A stretch of 64,000 bases of DNA from Epiperipatus broadwayi (taxonomy: Eukaryota; Onychophora; Udeonychophora; Euonychophora; Peripatidae), in NCBI GenBank assembly GCA_028023455.1, contig JAQFVV010006199.1, positions 7,824,972 to 7,888,971 of the forward strand, read 5' to 3'. Position numbers and translations under genes: made by a program. This document shows, in pieces, positions 1-13,774 of this stretch. The notes below the pieces were generated by a model, which did not search any database, was not told the origin of the DNA, and saw only the letters and a program-made list of their open reading frames with translations. Position 1 is the stretch's first letter, and each line of letters begins with the position of its first letter.

Positions 1-615
1 CGGGAAAATTGTTTACAATTAATTCTATTGGCTAAAAGTGAAATAATATGCACTACTACATAAGCCAGCAGCTGATATTACCAAAAAAATTTCTTTGAAT
101 GTCAATACAGCTCAAAAAAGAATTGGTGAAATAACTTAAGATATTGAAGATCTAATATATGAGTATTTCAAAGCATTCAGTTCTTTATAAAGCTTGATGA
201 ATAAACTTTGATAAATAAATGAAGTCTTAACTTTGACATATGTGATTCATAAATGACAAAAAAAAAAAAAAAAAGCCAAGAATTATTATTTATTACAAAT
301 ATGCAAACTGAAATTCCAGGAGAATTGATATTTTATGTATTGGAAGACTTTTTGTAAAAAAATTTCCCTTAGTAATTTTTTATCAGTTTCCTACTGGTGG
401 TGTTCTACCAAAAAGAAGGATACAGGGAGTTTCTTGTATATTTTTAAAAAACAGTTTCAAATATATCTGCTGTACACTAGGACATTCATGTCAGTAGATA
501 TGTGAAATGCAAGCATTAGTTTAAAGAAAGCTTTAAAAAAATGTAAATAATAAGATTCAGATAAATAAAAGGATATGAGAATTATATTATTATATAAAGA
601 AAAAAAAAGTTAATT
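1..615. other. A+T-rich DNA, no gene seen
   Basis: Only A-runs and short A+T words are visible. I see no open frame with recognisable motifs and no terminal repeats. Confidence 0.5.
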
Positions 616-619
616 AATC

Positions 620-1960
620 AAATTCCATATTATAATTATCTATTTAATAATGGATAGAGTAAAACCTAAATTAGAAGAATATAAAATCTTGGAAGAAAAT
701 CTGAATGATTTTTATTCAGATGGACTAATAAGAAATAATTTATTCATCATTAATTAATTGATTAAAATAACTTTCAGGGGAAAAACCCCTATTATAACAG
801 TTTTTAGATATAAAAAGAACTTATGATAGATTTATGAAGTGATTATGGAAAAATCTTAAAATAGAGGAATAAAGTCTTTAACAAATAATTTTTATAAATA
901 TGAACTGAGAGATATAGAGTTGATAGAGCATGAATCTGAATTAATACAATATATCTTTTGCCATCTTTATTATTTGTTTTGTTTCTAAAAGAATAAGGGT
1001 TGAGATTGTGGATTTAACATTAGAAATTACCATAATCAAAATTAGAAAAATATATGTTATGGTCACCTTTTTTTTTTTTTGTGGATAGTAAGGTATTTTG
1101 AAAAATAGTTAAAAGTATGAAGTTGTGTGTAATTATAGAAATGTGCAAGTGCAACAAAAAATATAACACTTAAATTTAAGGAGAAAAAAAAATATTGATA
1201 ATTAATGGGAAGAATAAAACTGAATAATGGAAAATGAGAAATGGAGGAGTCTCAGCATTTAGGTATTATGTTAAATGGAAAAGGGAATTATAGAACAGTT
1301 GGGCATTAGAGTCAATAAAAAATAAAATAAAAAGCAAAATAGCAGAATGTAATTATTTTAAAATCTGTCATCTTTCTCAGATATGATGGTATCTTTTTGT
1401 TGAAAATGAGGAATTTTGAATTAGATACAGCAGATTTAAAATGTTTATAAAATTATAACATATGAATATAAATTTGATTAGAAAAAATATTGCATTGGAA
1501 TATGCAAAGAAGAACAATAAACAAAGTTAATAGATAAAGAAATTATTTATATGTATTTACAGAGACACAAATGGCATAAATATATAAAAAATGTACTACA
1601 GATCCATAATTAAGAGGAATGGAAAAGAAACTAGATAAATTGATTAGAAAAAAACCAAAAAAAATACAGAATTATAAAAAATAAATAATTAATAGTTTTA
1701 TAAGAATAAATATATATAAAGTATAATAGAATGTATTGAAATATAATAGTATGTATTAGAAATCATTTATTTTCATTACTTGATGCAAAAATTAGAATTT
1801 GGATACAAAAGAAAGGAAGTAAAAAGAAAATTCTAAATGGTAGATGTTGTTTGTGTGAATATGAAAAAAAGAATATTGAAAAATTATTTTTGAAATACAG
1901 AGAGTGAAAAAAATATAAAAATGAAGGGAATGAGAAAATGAGATTTTTTTTATTGTTGTT
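620..1960 (+). pseudogene. Decayed Tx1/L1-type LINE ORF2 (RT C-terminal half and zinc-finger end)
   Basis: No long frame survives, but short translated islands lie in the order expected of a Tx1/L1-type ORF2. Near 1250-1290 the words HLGIMLNGKGNY resemble the YLG-type region after the RT catalytic motifs. Near 1370-1420 a stretch resembles the following LSLR segment. Near 1848-1905 the words CCLCEYEKKNIEKLFLKY resemble the C-terminal zinc-binding region (C-x2-C, then E and a leucine-rich segment). Many stops and frameshifts make it non-functional. It resembles the better preserved LINE at 27-32 kb in type but is much older. The assignment rests on motif order alone. Confidence 0.45.
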
Positions 1961-2399
1961 GTTTAGATCTTATTCACGAGAATAATGACTATGAGAATAG
2001 GATATTGGAATGAAGAAACAGTTTTTAATGAAATGGGGTAGAACAAGAAAAAGAAATGTGTCAATACTAGAATGATTTGATGATTGTATAGTGGAAATAG
2101 CTGAATATAAAAGTGTGCGAAAATGGTTTTAGAGGACAACAGTGTTTAGCTTGGCTGTAGGATCTCTAAGCATATGACCTATGCATGAATACTTGCGACT
2201 TCATCTAAAAAAATCCGTTCCACATTATAACACACTACCCGTTTTTTTAGTTTTCTGCTCAGCACTTTTAAAATCAATATTCATAAAAATATAAAACTAT
2301 ATTTGCATATTAAGTTTTTTAATGAAAGACACATTAAGTAATAACAGCTGACGTAATCAGTGGTAATTTGATATTAGTGAGTCTATTAAAAAGTAAAAA

Positions 2400-2510
2400 A
2401 AAATATATATATATTTTCCATGTGTCATAGCATCGGCCGGAAAGCGAACCCGCTAATCCGGGACAACTTCTTGTAAGGCAGCTGTGCTGACCTCTCGACC
2501 ACTAACGCTT
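2400..2510 (-). repeat. tRNA-derived SINE-like copy
   Basis: Read on the minus strand this has a Pol III A-box-like segment (about 2489-2505, GTGGTCGAGAGGTCA) and a B-box-like GGTTCGCTTTCC (2439-2450), then GGCCGATGCTATGACA and an A/T-rich tail. The last motif and the overall layout are shared with the copy at 55.4 kb, so this is a dispersed repeat and not a tRNA gene. The spacing between the boxes is longer than in a normal tRNA. Confidence 0.6.
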
Positions 2511-2514
2511 GACA

Positions 2515-5500
2515 AAATGCATATATTTAGTGCATTTTTAATATGGGGTGGGGATGAGGAATTGTTTTTTTTCCATTCATTTTTTGATATGAATTTCGAA
2601 TCTTCTACTATCATGATATTTTTCATTACAATTTATAAAAACTTCTCAAATACACTTTTTGAATTGTTGATAATATAAACTAATTCATAATTTGAAAATA
2701 AAATTCCATTTATTATAATGTTGATTTTAAAATTTGCACCAATAATAGTCGCTCGCGTTATCTTTGAATTATTAAATAATTTAACTTTTTAGGTCATTAG
2801 TAAATTGCACTTTACAAAAATCACAAATAATATTTTATCACCACTAATTAAAATTAGAGAATGAGCTAAACCGCAAAATTGAAACGAACTTTAACTAAGA
2901 TTTAAAATAAAAATGAATTGACAAGCCACGATTTAACGAGTAATTTTTCTTGGATCGTTTAAAATAGAGCTGAATATAAATATTTTTTGTTTGTCCTACC
3001 ATGGTAACATAAATAAATTAATAACATTATTATAATATAAAAGAAAAATCGGTGAATAGAATAACCCATAAATAAAATCTTTTATTTTCAAGTTTTATTT
3101 TACAAAACGTAAATAATAAAATAATTTTAGTACAATAATATTTAGAAAATATAGGATGAATTAATTTTATAAATCGTTACTTACTTTTCCCGGCGAGCAC
3201 CAACCAATACACATTTCTATCTAAAACAGGTAAAATTATCTTCCCTTATTCTTGTCATTTTACGCGGCACGCTTTTATGTTATGGGCGGAGTTTTACTTA
3301 AAAGAGCTAACGTCACGTTTAAATTCGGACAAAAGCAGTTATCTGCTTTACTTTCGAGTATTAGTTACAGTTAATTTACAAATGCGATATCTGTATATAC
3401 AGTATAAATATAATTATGCCTCAGCGTAATGATGCAAATGTGATCGAATGAAATAATACGAAGTTTTAATTAAAATAATTTACATTAATAATATAACTTT
3501 TGTTTTGCTAAGTAGAACATTAAATCAATTTTGATTTAAGGTGTTTTTTGATTTTTTTTAATTTCAGTAAATATTGTTTTATCAAATTTTTGACTAAATT
3601 TACAATAAACCCAAAAACTTAATGTTGTATGTTTCTTTACGATAATTAGGCTATAGTGTAACAAATTCCTTTCATGCCCTTTATTTTTATATATATATAG
3701 ATTGCATTATAAAATGAAATAAGTTCTTTACAGAGTTAAAATGCATGAAATTAAAACATTTTCATTCATATAGGAGAAAACAATGAAATTATTTTCGCGT
3801 ACGATGTGTGTGTGTGTGTGTTTAAAATTTAAAGTTTATATCTGTGCAAGAGATAATCTCTAGTTTAGAAAATGATTAGTAATAATCATTATTGTATTGA
3901 TCTGAGGTGGATGGTGTCAAAGTTGTGAGTGGAGTGAGTTTGACAATGGTAAATAAAAATGTAACAAGAAATACAGAATGCCATTTTTATAATAGCTAAA
4001 GATTCGCGATAATTTAATAGCACTTAACAATGATAAAGAATCCTTTCTCAATAAATCAAAAAACCTTAAAGGATTAGTATAGTGAGATCTCTTCAGTTAG
4101 GAATAAACTAAATTTTTTGTTCAGAAGTATGCTATACTTATTACTAGGCAAAACGTACAAGTAAATAATGAAAGAAATATACCTGTGGATTAGAATCATG
4201 CTTTAGATTACTTAAAAAATATTGCAATGATTTTTGTAGAGAGAATATCTGGAAGCTTGACTGTAATGTGGAACACCATAGTTTCATTGAAATGCCTCAT
4301 ATTATTTTCTTTTTTTATTTTATTTTTTATCTCAAGTATCACCATTAAATATTTTTTCTATTTATCAGATGATTAAATGTTGCCAATTAAACATCATTAA
4401 AATTGAAATGTAAGCTTTAAAATTGAGAAAACAATGTGGTAAGCAATAGCAGATTACTCCTGATGATGATCAAATATTATCTTTTTTTTTTTTTTTTTAC
4501 AGAGAAATATATTTTTGGAAATAACGTATCTGGATTTCGGACTTTTTATTTTAACATAATTTTTTTTTTATGATTCATCTCTTATATTCATCTCTTATAT
4601 TTATTTTTAACTGAACATCAGTTCATGTGGAATTCTTTATTCTGATAATTAGTAATAGTAAATTATCATGAGGTTTAAATCTGTGTAAAGTTTGAACATT
4701 TTTCCAGTTGTCAAAAATTTTTCAAGCAAGTTAGGATTTTTTTTAGGCAGCCACCTCTTAATCATTGTAGCCAAATAACTAGTGTTGATCAGTAGATTCT
4801 TATCTAGAAATTCTAATCTGGAAGTTAAAAGTTCCCAGAATAATCAGGGTTGATAAAATGTTAAATCAATGGTCAGAAAAGAATAGCATTATTTCAATAG
4901 TAAGCTTACGATATCAGGGTTTAACTTTATCTTTTCTAATATTATATCACATTAGCTTACTTTTTCCTTTAAGTTATAGTAATCTCTATTCCAATTCCCA
5001 GTTATTTAATCAACAGACACTGGACATTATGTTTCATCATGTTCATCTAACTCTTCATGATTTTGGTGATAAAAATATTATAAACTATTATATTTATCAT
5101 AATTATATTTTGCAGTATAATTAAATTATCTCCCTTATCAGGTTATTTAACAAAATCAGGGCTTAATTAGTTATCTGTGATTCACTATTATCTCTTATTA
5201 TTAATTTTCCCACAATGAATGAGATCTGCTTAAATCTGTTCAAAAATAAAACGTTAATAAATTAGATTATAAAATTAAAGCTCATGATAATTTTTTTAAA
5301 AATATTATTGCTTTAAACTATCTTTACTATTATTATTTATTGTTTTATTGTTCATTGATGCTAATGCCTGTTTTAATTAACAAATCATTTGTTTGTTTTC
5401 TTTTTTACAAAGAATTGTTTTTACAACTGAATCCTTTTTTAGGCTTTTAATAAAACTCTGCTTAATCCAAATCTTTACATATTTGAAATGAACTCAATTG

Positions 5501-6185
5501 CTGAAATATGAAATATACATTATGCATAACAGAGTATGTAACTTTGTTACCAACTGGTTAAATTTGCACTACCAGTAGTTCCATTATTTAACTATAACCA
5601 TATTCAAATATAAATGGTGTTTCATGCCTAAACAAAGTATTGATGATATTAAGTTCATGTATTGTGCACAAACTGATTCAATAATAATCTCCATCCCAGA
5701 AGCAAAACCTTTTTTTTTTTTCTGAATCTAATGTTGGAATGTAAGAATAATAAAAGGGGGAAAGATGCAAGTGTCAAAACAAATTTTAATAACCTTATCT
5801 ATTCAATGATACTTCTAGGAATTACAAGAATAAAAGACACTTAATTAGATCTATAAATAACTCTATCACTCTTAGTCCCTCTAACTTAATGAATTGTTAT
5901 TTTAAAACAAAAATACAGATACCTACCTGTTTAATTAAACAATCTTCCTCTACAACATAAGTTTTACTATATGCAGTTATAACACTACTATTTTTTAATA
6001 ACTTTTTGATTTACTCATTTCATATTGCCACTCTTTAGAATATCTTTGAGACAATCTTCATGTCATAAATGGACTCGCCTCTCCCATAAAATGATGTTAA
6101 ATGTAAATATCTTTTTTTATTCACTCCACATTCCTAATTTAATGAAGGTTTTTTTTTTCTATAGCAAGGTGTAAATATTTAATAG
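2515..6185. other. Intergenic A+T-rich DNA with one CpG-richer patch
   Basis: No gene is recognisable. There is a TG microsatellite near 3806-3821 and several poly-T runs. The only compositional outlier is the patch at 3181-3445, listed separately. Confidence 0.4.
3181..3445. promoter_or_regulatory. CpG-richer patch with GC-box and CRE-like words
   Basis: Compared with its surroundings this stretch has many CpG dinucleotides. It contains GGGCGG (about 3284) and AACGTCACG (about 3309), words like Sp1 and CRE/ATF sites. It could be a promoter or a younger repeat. No transcript or first exon can be tied to it. Confidence 0.15.
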
Positions 6186-6194
6186 AGAAAGTAT

Positions 6195-6560
6195 TACAGT
6201 TTTTGAGCTTCTGCATGCTGGGAAAGAGATTTTTGTGAATTCCATGGACAATAAAAAAATGAACAAACAGATATTTGATCAGATTAGAATTAAACTCTTG
6301 TTTGAAGCACAAGTGATCAAAATTGGAATTATTCTATTTTGGTCATATCATGAGATGATTTAATTCATGAGAAATGGGAATAAAACTTGGAAACGTTGGT
6401 GATGCAAAAGAGAAGAGTCTTACCAACAGTAGACTTTAATATCCCAATAAAAACCAAGCAATAATATGTTATTTTGAAAAAATACTATTACTATAATCAC
6501 CAGAAGACGTCGATTTTATAACATCTAATAATAATAAGTGTTGAGTATTGTCAGCTGAAG
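6195..6560 (+). pseudogene. RTE/BovB-like LINE, ORF C-terminal relic
   Basis: Translation from about 6229 gives NSMDNKKMNKQIFDQIR, then LFEAQVIK. A shifted frame follows with SKLELFYFGHIMR at about 6313-6355. This order (N-S-D-N-K-K...DQIR, FEAQ, YFGHIMR) is typical of the extreme C-terminal part of BovB/RTE-type LINE ORF2, downstream of the RT domain. Stops and frameshifts are frequent, and the RT core and endonuclease are absent, so it is a 5'-truncated dead copy. Confidence 0.55.
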
Positions 6561-6564
6561 ATAA

Positions 6565-9500
6565 AGAGTCATATTATAAATTATAATATTAGTAATCTTT
6601 TTTTTTCATTTAGTGACCTTTATTTGCAAATATTAATTAAAATGGGAAAAATATATTAGTTTAAAGCTTTTTTCATCCTTAATATTAAACAAAATTGTCA
6701 AATTTAAAATATATTTGACAACTTTATGTACTAAGGCAAAATTACCAATTATAATGAGAAATGTTATTTATTCATAAGTAATCTATTTAATTACATGCGA
6801 AATCTATTTTTGGCAGATAATCTAAAAGTATATGTGCATCTAACTCCGTATTAATTAACGCTAATTACAAATAGTAATGATTTTAATAACAATAAAAGTT
6901 ATGCAATTCTAATAAGCAATTGTAATCTACAGATATTTTAAATCTTAAAATTTAATGCTACACAATTAAATTAGGGGGGGGGGGGGTAAAACGTTTATAG
7001 GAACATTCGTCAAATGAATTTTAAACATAAAATGATTTTTAAAAAAATCGTGAATAAATTCCAATCGTTATCTATTGAAACTGTTAGACAAAAGTCGTGA
7101 GGTCACAGATCCGTAAACAAATTTATAAGAAAAGATCGATAATGAATAAAACTAAAAACGTAAGTGCTTAAATCTGAAAATATGTGATATATTTTAATTT
7201 TTTTGGAAATGCGTATTTGCAAAGAATCACTAATAAGTAATGCTAACTATACACATTGCAAACAAAATTGCCCCTCTTCCCTCACAAGATTATAAATAAA
7301 TAACATTCTGTTATAGTTTAATAAAGGGCTAAATAGATTAATATTTGTAATTCTCACAATGTATAATGTTAAGGAAAAATCTTACGCTTTACCACAGTGT
7401 AATTAATTAATTTAGATTTCTTAGCTTATACATAAATTTTGTAATTTTTAATTAAAATAAACAAAATGTTATTTAATACGATATTTTAAAATTTACCGTT
7501 TATTACGCTATTTTTAAGCTATTGTGTTAATTACATTTTCTGCTCAGTGATGAACTTTTAAAAATAAAAACGACTTTTTAATTAATTAAAGAGGAAAATC
7601 GTTTGAAAGGAAGTCCTGTTATTTTATATTATTTTGGATATGATGGTGTAGTTAATAAACTATACAATGAATTTTAGTTTATTTATTGCAATTAATGCTC
7701 TAATGTATAATAATGATAGCTAGTTTTTCTGTTTTTTTATTTTTTTTTAATTGGAAACAATTCACCATTACATATACTCCCCCACCCCCCAATCTTGAAA
7801 TAAATATTTTCCTTCTATGAATTTATTAATATTTTAGTTTCAATTTCTTCTTCCATTTTACCAATCCATGTATTTCAAGATATATTGAATCTATATTTAT
7901 ATCTTATATCATCTTTATTAGAAAATTTCAACCGTCTTTGCTTTTAATAAATAATAAATCCTTCGTACTATTATATATTGTAAATGGTTATCTAACAATT
8001 CTTAGCTGGAGGGTAAAAGGAAGGAAAACTACAAAAATTCACCACCCGGTAATTGGTGAGTTGTATGCAATATTTACGGCAGAAGTTCACTCTTTAATTA
8101 TAATATAGAAAACTAAAAACATTTTGTAGAAAACTAAAAACATTATTATTTTCTTGTACTACTTTACTTTATACAATATATATATATTGTAATTAAAGTT
8201 TTAATGCTAACATTTTAAATTAAGTTACGATATGCAGGAAAATATACAGTTCCCCAAACGTTGGATAAAACCTACCCAAGAGATATTATTAATCAATAAT
8301 TATCCTTTTTTTAAAAAAAAAAAAAAACTTCTTTACAAACATTATTTTCAATAGCTAATAAATAGGTTTTCTTAATCGTATTCTACCGTAATTACATTGA
8401 CATTAAGGACATTAATTTTAACTATATACTATTAGGGGTAAGTTTAATTTTAAAATCGACAAATAATTTTAACACGAACGAAATTTTTCGTAAGTTAAAA
8501 CATTTTAATAAAAAAAAACCCCTTCAATTGTATTTATTTATAACACAAAAATAAATTAACTTGATTCACAGATTAGGAAAACTTATTTGAAACACAATAT
8601 TTATTATACTTACGGTTCAATACTCGCAGCAGAAGTATGTTTATATTCTCCTAATTGATTTAATTTCTTTAGAAATCTGAATAAATTAAATGTCAATTTT
8701 ATCGGAAACGCATGTACATTAAGCGATAAGTTTTTATGAACGGAAAATTATCATTTCTGCTAACTTTAGATAATCCGGGATCTAATAAATCCAGGAGGTA
8801 AATAAAGATAAAAGGTATGTATCACAGCTGTTTGTTTGTAAATGAGTAAGGTATAAAAATAGAACTTAAAAAAATACTTTAAAACTTATGTGTGGTGAGG
8901 GTTAACACACACACACACACACACATACTAATATATTTATTGTTGCGCACGCAAATACACATATAATAACCGTGCATGCAATGTGCGGGCAAACACGTGC
9001 AAATATATATACATACCGAATTTATTAATATTGTCTTTCAAAAAGCCTAGTAAATTAAATACCATTACTATATTAAAATAGTCGAATAATGTCTAAATTG
9101 ATTAGTTTTAATAAACTGCCTATTAATAAAAGTTTATATATATATATCAAACTACAAATATTTCCCGACTAATACTGAATGAATAGTTGACTGTTTTTAT
9201 GCTGGTTTTCTAGATGGGGTGTGTGTGTGATAATTTTATTAATTGTATTCAATAGATATCTGGCATCACTCAATCAGGACTTAAAACCCAACCTGATCAA
9301 AGATAAGTTTTACAATTGATAATAAATATTATTCAACTTGTTAAAGTCTTACTTTAAAGATTTGGATCCAAAACAAGGAAGTAAACAGCTATTGGTTTAT
9401 TATCTAACAATCATTTTTATAATTTTGTTTTTTATTTTACAGAAATAAAACCTATAAACGTTGGTAATTAAAAAAAAAAAAAAGAATTAAGAGATGAGAA

Positions 9501-11940
9501 GGTTTTAATTTTACTACAACTATAATAATAGAATTATCAAATTTGGAAGAAAACGTTAAATTCAAACTCAACTCTGTGAAACTGCAATACAAGCAAGTTA
9601 GATAATGGTGAAAATAAGTTAAATTAGAAAAAAAACATAAAATGTTGTAGAGGGAGAAAAATATTACTCCAGAATTACAACCCCCCCCCCCCCCCAATTT
9701 AAGATGCAAGATCATATAATACAGAAGAATGAAAGTGCATTTTTGGCTTGGAAATGGAAGATTTTAAAATATATACATATTTTATATGATAATATATTAT
9801 TAAGATGTATGTAAGATATTAAAAACATATTCAACTATTAGTTAGTATTTAACAATATTCTAGATACTACATATAATAGAAGTGCAAAACTTTAATTTTC
9901 TTGAAACAAAAAAAAAAAATTATACGTATACACACGCATACAAACCAGAAACAACTGATGTAGATATATATATAAATTGAGACAAACCAAGTTTTGTAAT
10001 TATTAAAGTATAGATATAAAATATCTGTGTTAAACAGGCTATTGTAAAATGTGGTATGAGAATTAATCAATATGAAATTACCAAGAATAAGAAGGTTATA
10101 AACTGTATCTATATCATTTATTTATCTATATGAGCATGCAAAAGAGAAGAAAAAAATAATTTATTTAATTATCTCCAAATCAATATTAAAGTTTAGGTTT
10201 AAATTAATAATTATTTATGGACGAAGATAAATAAAAAGGAAGAAAATATATTTTGTGTCCTAAAAGTCAATTTTAGTATTATAATTTTTCAAATATTATA
10301 TATATGTTGTGACGGTACGAATTCCCTAAGGAAAAAATAAGACGGTCGCCTCCCACTATAAACACATTTGGGGTCTTTATATAGGATGCTATGGATAAAA
10401 TGATTTAACTTTAATTCAAAATTGAATTCATTTCAAATAGAATAATTTAATATCAAATATTTAATATAGACATAACTTAGACTAAATCATTCAATCTTCA
10501 CCTTTATTAATTGTTCCGTTATGCTCAAAATTCAAACTCAGGGTAGATTTTGCAATTAACTCTCTTCAGGGACTTCCATCAATTCTACAGCAATAACAAT
10601 ACTTAATATAGTTTCAATATATTTTAAAATTTATTTCAATCAAGTTATTAGGATATAAAATAAGTATAATATATGTGTATGGATATACATATTTAACTTT
10701 ATTTTGTTTCATGAAATGAATAAATAAATTAGAAACTTCTTTAAATTTAAAAATAAACTTTAACTATATTTATTATGAATAACAATTCAAATTTATTTAA
10801 TATAACAACAAAAAAAAATTATAATAAGTGTTTTATTTACATCTCTACTATTTTATATTAAATAATTAATACCTTCTCATATTCCCATAGTAGATATGTA
10901 TCTCATAACACGAACAGATCCTAATAATTTATAACATAATAAACGAATGTTAATAAACATCAAAATAATAAACGAATGTTTATAATTTATAATAAAAAAA
11001 TTATAAAAATGCTAAACTAGCTAATCTTGATTTAATTCATATACAAATAAATAGTAATATTGTATTATACTATAGTCATCATTAAAAAATATAAAATCTT
11101 TCATATAAGATATTAGTCATTTACACAACTAATTACAAACAAACATTATCATATTAATTAAGTTAGTAACAACAAAGTTCTGTCATGTCATGAATAAATC
11201 CAATATGAAGAATGATAAATCTTATTTTCATATTAAATTTACTTTTATATCTAAGTCAAGTCGCTTTAGTAGAAAATCTAAATTTTATTAAATATAAAAT
11301 AAAAAAATATTTGACTTCATGATCTCTATTCATCTTCATTTAGTCTTTCTTTAAAAAAGAGAGGGAATCACTTTTTCCATTGTGCTATTACAAGATGGAA
11401 GTGAATAAAATTTTAGTGATTGTTTAAATAGATATAATGCAATTTCAGAGGTAAAACCTTCAGAGTGCTTCATCCTGAAATTTCCAGTAGTGCAACTTAT
11501 TATGGATTTTTAAATAAAAGAATGCCTTAGAAATGAACTTCGATTCTAATGGTCTATTAATTGCTTTTACAAGCTGAAAACATATGATACTTGATATATG
11601 GAAACTTAATACTAATTAGTTATCCAATGGAAATATTGTTCTATGACTGGATTAATAAATCTGCATAATTTTGACACTCTCAATCATAGGAAAAAAACTT
11701 GATGGGAATCAACTATGATTGAAACAAACCATGAGAAATTAAAATATCAAACATTGTTTGCAGATGTTGAAAATATGAGAATTCTTATAATCATATGTCT
11801 ATATTCAAAAATCAAAGAAATATGAGCTCGCTAAAACATAAATAGGTAACTCTATAAAGTTAAAAAAACTTTTTTTATGAATTGTTATGAATAAACAAAG
11901 ATTTGTGTGTCATGTGTGCTCTCCATAGATTTGAAAATAT
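6565..11940. other. Intergenic A+T-rich DNA
   Basis: I recognise no gene. It holds a G-run near 6975-6986, a CA microsatellite near 8910-8931 and a C-run near 9680-9695. A higher-complexity segment near 10305-10400 begins TGTTGTGACGG and could be the edge of an LTR. Confidence 0.4.
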
Positions 11941-11949
11941 AAGTATAAG

Positions 11950-11990
11950 TTCTGAAGAAGATTGCTGGGCAATCAAAACAGTCAATACTG
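11950..11990 (+). ncRNA. Degenerate hammerhead-like core
   Basis: CTGAAGA is followed by GATTGC-TGG-GCAATC, a 6-bp stem with a 3-nt loop, and then AAAAC where a hammerhead needs GAAAC. The order matches CUGANGA / stem II / GAAA, with G12 changed to A. Stem I pairing is not convincing, so this is at best a dead relic of a Penelope-type or retrozyme-type motif. Confidence 0.25.
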
Positions 11991-11994
11991 GGTT

Positions 11995-12731
11995 ATAATT
12001 ATATGAAGCATTGTAAAAGTAATAAAGAAAGTAAATGATATTAATATTATACTATTTAGATGTAAATGTGCAAATATGATTTGTTATATTCTCATTCTGT
12101 TCATTAATTAAAATTATTGTTAATATTAATAATTTTGTTGCTTATTTATTTCTCATTTAAATTCTAAGTATATTACATTATTTTATTTTTTAATAAACAT
12201 GGCTGGACCTGCACAAAAGCTTGCCTTTATATGTGCCCAGTCTGGTTGTTATCCATGACTATTATAACTTAGTCACTTAAAAATAAAAATTGTAAAGTCA
12301 CTCCACCATTTATATGATTGTCCATCCATATTCATAATTACCCTAGACTAAAATTAATTTGTGAATATTATTATTTTGACCAATTGCCAATTAGTATTTT
12401 TTTTTGTTAAAAAGATAATTACCATTACAATAGTGTTTGATAATGTATTATTTAATTGAGTGATTAAATGAGGAAGCGAATGTTTAAAAAAAGTTAGCGT
12501 TTATTGCTAAGCATCTATAAATAGTCAAGCTGTGTTTTAAAGCAGAAGAAATAAAATATTAAAAAAAATTGCTTTATCTGGTCTTTATTATATATATGAG
12601 ATGATTTGCTAAAATTTTATTTTTTAAAAAAAAAAGTTTAATATGAATTTGTCAGCAAATATGCAAAGTTGTATATAATTGGGATGTAATATTCACTTTA
12701 AACATGTAATGTAAAATGAAATATTCACAGG
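11995..12731. other. A+T-rich spacer
   Basis: Nothing recognisable lies between the hammerhead-like relic and the TTAA-flanked element. Confidence 0.4.
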
Positions 12732-13578
12732 TTAACCTTTTGACTGTTTGACTCGTTCTTAATCGAGGCACTTTTTGATACATATTCGTTTTAATCGAGT
12801 AAATTTGACATCGCTGTAAATTGCTTAGTTTTTGGACTACGTTTACGGTTTTAACGTCATTTTTTAGAACGCAAAAAGTTTTATAATATACTGCCATCTA
12901 TTGAATTATTTTACAAGTAAAAAATCAATTAATTGATGATTTATGTCAAACAAAAACTAAGCACTGCCTTTTCACATCTTTTCTTGAATCTTATTGGCTG
13001 TTGAAATTTTGTAAACAAAAGAAAATGGAAAAGCTCCGCCTTCTCATCATCTTTTCTTGAATCTTATTGGCTGTTAAAATTTTTATATGGCTTCCAAAAA
13101 TTAAAAATTTACGAACGCTTTTGTTTTATTTTGAAAATGATAAACGAATGTTTTAGAGCATTTAAAAATATTTTTTGATGAAATACAAATAAAATACAAA
13201 TTATTTTCATATAATATGTCAAAAATAAATATTATTTTACAAAAATAGTTACGATTTTAGCAAGAATTATTTATTTATTGCAAAGTCGGGAAAAAAAAAT
13301 CATAACGTGAAATTATGATTGCCGTTTCTTTTCATGTCAACCGTAACAAATATTTTTAAAATTAAAAATCAAAATTTATTTTTGAACAAACTTTCGTTTA
13401 TTTTTATAATGTGAGAAATTACTAATATACTTTTTAAAAACGAAACTAAAGTGAATATATTTAAAAAAACGGTCAATAACTTTTGAAAAATTGATACATT
13501 ATTTTGTGCATCGGCTAATTAAAAGCTTTGAGTGATACCACCTGCAGCGAATGAACAATTGGACAGTTAAAGGGTTAA
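12732..13578. mobile_element. piggyBac-type non-autonomous element (TTAA target)
   Basis: The left end reads TTAA-CCTTTTGACTGTTTGA. The reverse complement of the right end reads TTAA-CCCTTTAACTGTCCAA. Imperfect terminal inverted repeats starting CC-TTT-ACTG next to a duplicated TTAA are the signature of piggyBac-superfamily elements. The body is about 839 bp and encodes no transposase. It contains a direct repeat (about 12974-13012 and 13047-13085) including CTTATTGGCTGTT, and is richer in CpG than its flanks. Mobilisation in trans is inferred. Confidence 0.6.
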
Positions 13579-13774
13579 TAATGAGTGTAATAATTATTAA
13601 TATTTTAAGTTAAACTTTTATTTTGAATTTCAATCCAGTTTAGTTGTAAGTAAATTGGCCCTCCTTTTGATTACTCTTAGATTTTATATATGTAGAAGTT
13701 ATAATATTTTAAATAATAAATTTAAAACAAAATTAAAACAGACAATTCTACAAATAAAAAATTATTTAATTCAC

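Noticed and set aside
9452-9715. 87-codon minus-strand frame with poly-Gly
   Set aside because: Starts in a C-run and ends in an A-run. No motif.
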